Shown here one piece after another: positions 32,168 through 35,749 of a stretch of DNA of 35,749 nucleotides. Positions within the stretch are counted from its first letter, which is position 1, and each line of letters starts with the position of its first letter. A program made the position numbers and the translations under genes. The stretch spans positions 1-35,749 of the forward strand of contig CAZCXH010000034.1 in assembly GCA_964502525.1 (NCBI GenBank), in the 5' to 3' direction. The DNA is from DATLYB01 sp964502525 (GTDB lineage Bacteria; Bacteroidota; Bacteroidia; Chitinophagales; CAIOSU01). A model generated the notes under the pieces. It was not told where the DNA came from, made no database searches, and was given only the letters and a program-made list of their open reading frames with translations.

Positions 32168-32894
32168 GGAAATTAGAATAAAGAAAAGATTATTCGGGTT
32201 CTGCGATCTCGGAAATGATGCACAGCCGGGACTCCCCTCTCCAAATGGAGAGGGGGCGGGGGTGAAGCTGCTCTTATTCCTGCCTCTCCTATTTTTCACT
32301 CACTTCCTCCATGCCCAGCCCGATGGCTTCAGCTTGCTCAATGACACTGCCACCTTCAAACAGCAATTCGACAAGGTTTCCAAAAGCACACTCAACATAC
32401 AAAGCGATTTCACTCAGGAAAAAAGTTTGAGCGTATTGAACGAAAAAATAATCACCTCCGGCAGATTTTTTTTTAAAGCTCCCGACAAGCTGCGATGGGA
32501 ATATGTTGACCCTTTTGAATACCTCATTGTTCTGAATGGCAAGAGTGTGATCATAAAGGATGGCGAACACATCAGCAAATATGATATGCAGGCGAACAAG
32601 CTTTTCCGGGAGATCAACAGCCTGATGATTGAGCTGGTGCAGGGCGCAGTTCTGAATAACGCGAAATACAAAGTGAAATATTTTGCGAGCCAAAGCCACT
32701 ACCTGATGGAATTGGTTCCGAGCGATGGGCAGATGAAAGCATTTTTGAGCAGTATCCATATCACATTGAATAAGGACGACTATGCAGTGATAGGAATAAA
32801 AATGACCGAATCCTCCGGAGACTATACCCGCATTACGTTCAACAACAGGAAAATTAACCAGCCGATACCCGATGATACGTTTGTTGTTCATTAG
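32151..32894 (+). CDS. LolA-like periplasmic carrier of the polyketide-type operon
   Basis: LolA-like proteins in aryl-polyene/flexirubin operons are thought to move the lipid-like pigment or its carrier to the outer membrane. The frame is 247 residues from ATG 32151, which overlaps the deacetylase stop by 17 nt. The hydrophobic signal core (LLLFLPLLFFTHFLHAQ) begins only at residue 39. Residues about 27-38 come from a palindromic repeat (32232-32264). A GTG at 32262, inside the repeat and preceded by its purine-rich arm, would give a 210-residue protein with a normal signal peptide and may be the real start. The body has the LolA pattern SDFTQEKSL, GRFFFKAPDKLRWEY and KYDMQANKLF. It overlaps the next gene by 23 nt. 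Confidence 0.85.
   Translation: MKRMLEEIRIKKRLFGFCDLGNDAQPGLPSPNGEGAGVKLLLFLPLLFFTHFLHAQPDGFSLLNDTATFKQQFDKVSKSTLNIQSDFTQEKSLSVLNEKIITSGRFFFKAPDKLRWEYVDPFEYLIVLNGKSVIIKDGEHISKYDMQANKLFREINSLMIELVQGAVLNNAKYKVKYFASQSHYLMELVPSDGQMKAFLSSIHITLNKDDYAVIGIKMTESSGDYTRITFNNRKINQPIPDDTFVVH
32230..32264 (+). repeat. palindromic repeat element at the N-terminus of the LolA-like gene
   Basis: CTCCCCTCTCC-AAAT-GGAGAGGGG (arms 32234-32242 and 32247-32255) is followed by ggcgggggtgaag. It is a second copy of the element at 27926. Its last bases include an in-frame GTG preceded by a G-rich tract. Confidence 0.9.
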
Positions 32895-33504
32895 CATAGC
32901 ACTATGCTGGCTGCTTGCAGGGTGCTCGATCAAAACTTACCGGAACTTTAAAATTGACAATGATAGGAAGAGCGGGCTGCGGAGCTTGTTCCATGATTTG
33001 GAGATTCAATCGTTTCTGTTTAAGACGACCGTTAATTTCAGGCAAGAACGTTTTAGCGGATTGCTTCTGATAAAGCGCATGGAGGAAAAAGTTTTTCGGG
33101 CAGTGTTCACCACTGAAGTCGGTCTTAAAATATTCGATGTTGAAATAAACCAGAAGGAGGGCAAGGTTCATTTCGTTCTGCCGGAGATAAACAAGAAGAA
33201 GTTCATTGATCTGATCGTAAGTGATTTAAGCCTGCTGCTTATGAATAACGTTAGCGGTGTTGAAATGAAAGTTTTTTCCGATGAGCACAAAGCATACACT
33301 TTATATGCCGGCAAGAAAGAGCGGGTTCATTATCTCATGGAAAGCACAACGGACAGGATTATCACGATGGAAAAATCGAATTTGATCGGAAAAAGTTTAA
33401 TAAGCATCCGGCTTGAAGATTATCAATTTAATTTTCCTGAAAGGATAGCTATCACTCACGGCAAGGTTCCTTTAGACTTGCAGTTGCGGTACATCAAGCG
33501 GTGA
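32872..33504 (+). CDS. lipoprotein of the polyketide-type operon, unknown function
   Basis: The 210-residue product has a lipoprotein signal peptide (MIRLLFISIALCWLLAGCS, lipidated C18). The rest is beta-rich and LolB/DUF4292-like in general layout (FRQERFSGLLLIKRM, VFRAVFTTEVGLKIFDVEIN, FPERIAITHGKVPLDLQLRY). A LolB-like partner for the upstream LolA-like carrier at the outer membrane is a reasonable inference from fold layout and position, not from a clear motif. The start overlaps the LolA-like gene by 23 nt. It is the last gene of the operon; repeat DNA begins 13 nt after it. Confidence 0.7.
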   Translation: MIRLLFISIALCWLLAGCSIKTYRNFKIDNDRKSGLRSLFHDLEIQSFLFKTTVNFRQERFSGLLLIKRMEEKVFRAVFTTEVGLKIFDVEINQKEGKVHFVLPEINKKKFIDLIVSDLSLLLMNNVSGVEMKVFSDEHKAYTLYAGKKERVHYLMESTTDRIITMEKSNLIGKSLISIRLEDYQFNFPERIAITHGKVPLDLQLRYIKR

Positions 33505-33517
33505 GTGAATTATAATA

Positions 33518-33617
33518 GAACACTGATGACGCAGATGCTGCAGATTTGCGCGGATATGAAAAATCAGCGACTATCCGTTCCATCAGCGTCATCTGCGTTC
33601 TATTGGCTTTAGTACAG
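33518..33617. repeat. 100-bp palindromic direct repeat, copy 1
   Basis: The unit runs gaacactgatgacgcagatg ... cagcgtcatctgcgttctattggctttagtacag and is about 90% identical by eye to 34455-34554. Its ends form an imperfect 20-bp inverted repeat, with an inner CGGATA/TATCCG pair. The unit includes the stop codon of a T9SS-tail relic on the minus strand. Confidence 0.85.
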
Positions 33618-33690
33618 CACCATCTTCCTCCCGAGCACACCCTCCCTGCCCGCCACCTGCAGCAGGTAAACACCTTTGGCGTGGCGGCTC
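33609..33690 (-). pseudogene. relic of a T9SS type A sorting tail, copy 1
   Basis: The minus strand reads SRHAKGVYLLQVAGREG, then VLGRKMVLY and a stop. This is the typical last beta-strands of a type IX secretion sorting domain (KGVYLLQV ... RKMV). Upstream of SRHA the sequence runs into a G/C homopolymer (about 33700-33711) and no longer resembles protein. The parent cargo gene is gone. A second, frameshifted and interrupted copy lies at 34555-34785. Confidence 0.75.
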
Positions 33691-33722
33691 GGAAAAGGTT
33701 GGGGGGGAGAATTTATTGGCGT

Positions 33723-34110
33723 CTAAACGAGTTGAAGACCGGATATTCTGCCGAAATCCTTTTTATTATTGGTGACCAGCCTTAGTTTATGCTTCATTGC
33801 TATCGAGGCAATCAGGATGTCTTTAATCTCAATCAGCAGTCCGCGCTTTTTTAAATCACGATAAATTTCTGCGGCTATCCCAGCGGAATCAAAATCAAAG
33901 TCATGCCGCATCACGCGGGAAAAGAAATCTTTCCAGAAAACATCTTCCTTTGAATCATCGCCTCTTAAAAGTTCATAAGCGGAAATGGAAGTAACAACAA
34001 ACTGATGTCCTTTGGAAGCAAGCTGGTAAAATCTTGTTTTGTTCTTTTCCTCTTTCTTAGCCCGCTTGTGTTCGATCAGGATATTCGGTATCCAGGCAGA
34101 CTACTTCCAT
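33723..34110 (-). pseudogene. vapC: VapC-type PIN toxin with a one-base frameshift
   Basis: Translation from ATG 34110 gives MEVVCLDT and then leaves frame. Removing one G (plus-strand position 34086) restores NILIEHKRAKKEEKNKTRFY, TSISAYELLRGDDSKED, and on to RLVTNNKKDFGRISGLQLV, a complete PIN toxin of about 129 residues. Its first catalytic Asp lies in CLDTNIL, exactly where the frame breaks, and the IKDILIASIAM and LVTNNKKDF motifs are intact. The start overlaps the antitoxin stop as in a working operon. Either the toxin is truly inactivated or the base is a sequencing error. Confidence 0.85.
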
Positions 34111-34337
34111 TTATTGAAATGTTTACGCTTCTCTTCAATGGCTTCCATTTCATCGTCCGTCATTTCGGGCCAGCCGAGCAGGTATTTGGTGAAATCGTTT
34201 TTATTATTGCTTTCCGGTTTTTTCTTTTCAGATGCTGTAAACTGCCGCTTCAGCTTCTCAATCTGCCGCAGCAGGCTTGCATCATTGAGATGCATGAGCC
34301 AATCAATGAGTTCGAGTTTTTTTGACGTCAAATCCAT
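34101..34337 (-). CDS. putative antitoxin paired with frameshifted VapC
   Basis: This 78-residue charged helical protein (MDLTSKKLELIDWLMHLNDA, SLLRQIEKLKRQF, MTDDEMEAIEEKRKHF) is positioned as the antitoxin. Its stop overlaps the start of the frameshifted vapC by 10 nt. Similar short Glu/Lys-rich proteins precede VapC genes in Bacteroidota; no DNA-binding fold is certain. A perfect TATCTTTG box (34352-34359) lies 14 nt upstream of the ATG. The frame is intact although its toxin is not. Confidence 0.75.
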   Translation of the reverse strand: MDLTSKKLELIDWLMHLNDASLLRQIEKLKRQFTASEKKKPESNNKNDFTKYLLGWPEMTDDEMEAIEEKRKHFNKWK

Positions 34338-34351
34338 AGATGGAATTTACT

Positions 34352-34359
34352 CAAAGATA
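34352..34359 (-). promoter_or_regulatory. Bacteroidota -7 box for the second vapBC (TATCTTTG)
   Basis: TATCTTTG on the minus strand matches TAnnTTTG and lies 14 nt before the antitoxin ATG at 34337. Confidence 0.5.
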
Positions 34360-34382
34360 AGAAACGCTGCCAACGATGTAAA

Positions 34383-34433
34383 GTTTCAAAAACAAAGCGC
34401 CTGCCTGTGGGGCAAGCGGGCGCTTTTTGAAAC
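34383..34433. repeat. imperfect long hairpin GTTTCAAAAA ... TTTTTGAAAC
   Basis: GTTTCAAAAA plus AAGCGCC on the left pair with GGCGCTTTTTGAAAC on the right, with a smaller tgcc/ggca pair inside. The plus strand has a T5 run inside the stem. It lies in the gene-free stretch 34338-34790, which otherwise holds repeat copy 2, the first MITE-like copy and T9SS relic 2. Confidence 0.6.
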
Positions 34434-34454
34434 GGTCGCTCCGTTGCCGGAACG

Positions 34455-34554
34455 GAACGCTGATGACGCAGATGATGCGAATTTGCGCGGATATGAAAAA
34501 TCTGCGGCTATCCGTTCAATCAGCGTCATCTGCGTTCTATTGGCTTTAGTACAG
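34455..34554. repeat. 100-bp palindromic direct repeat, copy 2
   Basis: This unit has the same length and ends as 33518-33617. On its right the minus strand reads QMVYY-like codons before a MITE-like insertion, matching the KMVLY end of T9SS relic 1. The repeat and the T9SS tail were therefore duplicated as a unit. Confidence 0.85.
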
Positions 34555-34584
34555 GATAGTACACCATTTGATATTCCTACTAAC

Positions 34585-34714
34585 TGCACCCTTATTACCT
34601 TAGTAACAAAGCCGTCCGGCAAGGGCTGATTACCTTATTAGCTTATTCCTTTTGATAAGGCAATAAGGTTGTGTTTCCCAATGGTTTCAATATTACTAAG
34701 GTAATAAGGTTGGG
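34585..34714. mobile_element. ~130-bp MITE-like element, copy 1
   Basis: The right terminal inverted repeat ACTAAGGTAATAAGGTTGGG (34695-34714) is perfect, and the left end is decayed (CTTATTACCTTAGT at 34591-34604 remains). The interior is nearly identical to copy 2 (35604-35734), including an inner ATTACCTTAT/ATAAGG pair. It carries no ORF of its own. It sits inside T9SS-tail relic 2, splitting GKDD from the QMVYY end. Confidence 0.75.
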
Positions 34715-34729
34715 TGTTCTGCGCTGACA

Positions 34730-34785
34730 ATCATCCTTGCCCGCAAGTTGCAGCACGTAAAATGCCTTTGGCGTGGCAGTATTGC
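34730..34785 (-). pseudogene. relic of a T9SS type A sorting tail, copy 2 (frameshifted, interrupted)
   Basis: The minus-strand sequence gccacgccaaaggcatttta (34759-34778) matches relic 1 (gccacgccaaaggtgttta). It reads AKGIYVLQLAGKDD once one T of a T4 run is dropped. The end of the domain lies beyond the MITE-like element at about 34555-34580. The annotated-looking 60-codon frame across this junction is a fusion artefact. Confidence 0.7.
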
Positions 34786-34790
34786 GTGAG

Positions 34791-35513
34791 CTAAAATTTA
34801 AAATCCAATAACCTTTTATCATCAACTATCGCTAAAGCTTTCTCCCGGATTTGCCTGGCCGAATTCAGGTCATTGGCAGCAAGGCAATAACTGATAAGCT
34901 GCAAGTTCTTTATTACAAAATAATCCTTACTGTATGTTTCAAGAAAAGCGCCTCCCATAGCGTCATCCTTGAACATTGCGGTGTCTCTATAGTACTCAGC
35001 TTCGATGATGGAGTACTCATACAATGGATTTTCAATAAAGTTCTTTAAAATGTCATATCGCTCTGCTTCAAACAAATCTTCTTTCACGACACGCCAACAT
35101 TCCTTTGCAAGCAGCGGTTGTTTTGCCGCAATTGTTTGAAAGAGTTCAACGCTCTTGGGAGTCTCGTTGAGTGTCCTATTGATGGCATGCACATCCATGA
35201 ATAAATCTTTGTCCGCTCCTTTGTCGAGTAGCTGTTCTGTATTCTTGTCACGTATTTCTTTTAGCGCTGCCATGGCCGGAGGATAAACTTCTCCAAGAGC
35301 TTTCCAGTATGACAGTGCAAAAGAGGCGCGGACTCCAACCATTCCCGGGTCGTGTTCTAATACATGGTCATGAAACCAGATATGACGGTCAAGCGCCTCC
35401 CGGTATTTTCCTTCGCTTGCCATTAATCTGGTATCGGTAAGATATTGCTGCATATCCTGCGCCTGAGCTGGCAGGAAGGCAAATCCGGCTATTATGCTGA
35501 TTATTGTTTTCAT
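34791..35513 (-). CDS. secreted TPR-like helical protein
   Basis: The 240-residue product from ATG 35513 has a clear signal peptide (MKTIISIIAGFAFLPAQAQ). A longer frame from 35588 would bury this signal behind 25 unrelated residues. The mature part is all-helical, with TPR-like spacing (YLTDTRLMASEGKYREALDR, LFQTIAAKQPLLAKECWRVV, LISYCLAANDLNSARQIREK). No enzymatic motif is seen. It is flanked by MITE-like copies on both sides (34585 and 35604), so the gene and its borders could have moved together. Function unknown. Confidence 0.75.
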   Translation of the reverse strand: MKTIISIIAGFAFLPAQAQDMQQYLTDTRLMASEGKYREALDRHIWFHDHVLEHDPGMVGVRASFALSYWKALGEVYPPAMAALKEIRDKNTEQLLDKGADKDLFMDVHAINRTLNETPKSVELFQTIAAKQPLLAKECWRVVKEDLFEAERYDILKNFIENPLYEYSIIEAEYYRDTAMFKDDAMGGAFLETYSKDYFVIKNLQLISYCLAANDLNSARQIREKALAIVDDKRLLDFKF

Positions 35514-35603
35514 TTGGTTCTTTTTTAAAGTACTGGCGGTGCACCCATCGCTGACAAAAATCAGCAGGTAACGGCATTTGGCATACAACTCAGGTCAGGG
35601 TTG

Positions 35604-35734
35604 CCCAACCTTATTACCTTAGTAACAAAGCCATCCGGCAAGGGCTGATTACCTTATTAGCTTATTCCTTTTGATAAGGTAATGAGGTTGTGAATTCCCA
35701 ATGGTTTCAATATCACTAAGGTAATAAGGTTGGG
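35604..35734. mobile_element. 131-bp MITE-like element, copy 2
   Basis: Perfect 20-bp terminal inverted repeats lie at 35604-35623 (CCCAACCTTATTACCTTAGT) and 35715-35734. An inner pair ATTACCTTAT (35648-35657) and ATAAGGTAAT (35674-35683) is also present. The right flank tgtctgcgctga matches the right flank of copy 1 (tgttctgcgctga), so homology continues past the element toward the window edge. No transposase is present. Confidence 0.85.
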
Positions 35735-35749
35735 TGTCTGCGCTGATAA

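Noticed and set aside
34643..34825. 60-codon minus-strand frame near the right end
   Set aside because: It is a chance fusion of T9SS-tail relic 2 with the MITE-like element, not an intact gene.

Overview
The window reads as a chromosomal piece of a Bacteroidota bacterium, probably a Chitinophagales/Sphingobacteriales- or Flavobacteriales-like lineage from an environmental or metagenomic source. The evidence is the gene content: an FtsK-LolA pair, a PruA-type dehydrogenase, SprB repeats, a type IX secretion (T9SS) sorting tail, lamin-tail/Ig-like surface proteins, flexirubin/aryl-polyene-type ketosynthases, and TAnnTTTG promoter boxes a few bases before start codons. No rRNA, tRNA, CRISPR array or transposase gene was seen.

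Layout. (1) 1-11.8 kb is mostly core housekeeping: greA, a HIT hydrolase, pruA (convergent, behind a bidirectional terminator), a small unknown, ftsK-lolA (4-nt overlap), lpdA, a TerB/J-domain protein, hslR, and purK-purE. (2) 11.8-21.2 kb is an AT-richer accessory island between purE and asd. It holds a broken PIN toxin, an intact vapBC, a thioredoxin-fold lipid/periplasm-side protein with an EreA/ChaN-like partner, the 3' scrap of a YgiT antitoxin, a ParE/RelE module, an XRE regulator with a perfect palindrome in front of it, a SprB-repeat lipoprotein, an SBBP-repeat T9SS cargo protein, and a DUF4258/YgiT toxin-antitoxin pair directly behind asd. (3) 22.2-25.7 kb encodes asd (minus) and a 1130-residue secreted protein of alternating Ig-like and lamin-tail domains. 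(4) 25.7-33.5 kb is a tightly overlapping operon of flexirubin/aryl-polyene type: thioesterase, ketosynthase (KS), small KS-like protein, acyl carrier protein (ACP), KS, [MntA-HepT toxin-antitoxin], chain-length-factor-like KS lacking the active-site Cys, NodB deacetylase, LolA-like carrier, lipoprotein. No ketoreductase, dehydratase, ligase or ammonia lyase is present, so those steps must be encoded elsewhere if the pathway is complete. (5) 33.5-35.7 kb is a repeat-rich relic zone: two T9SS sorting-tail remnants each next to a 100-bp palindromic repeat, two copies of a ~130-bp MITE-like element, a vapBC locus with a frameshifted toxin, and a secreted TPR-like protein.

Two themes run through the window. 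First, toxin-antitoxin modules are dense: five complete pairs by gene order (one with a frameshifted toxin) plus two remnants, and one pair is wedged into a biosynthetic operon with almost no intergenic space. Second, several families of short palindromic repeats fill the intergenic space and have entered reading frames in frame at least once, probably twice, in the polyketide-like operon. Some of these repeats appear to serve as terminators or to supply start codons. All assignments come from reading the sequence; no database searches were possible.
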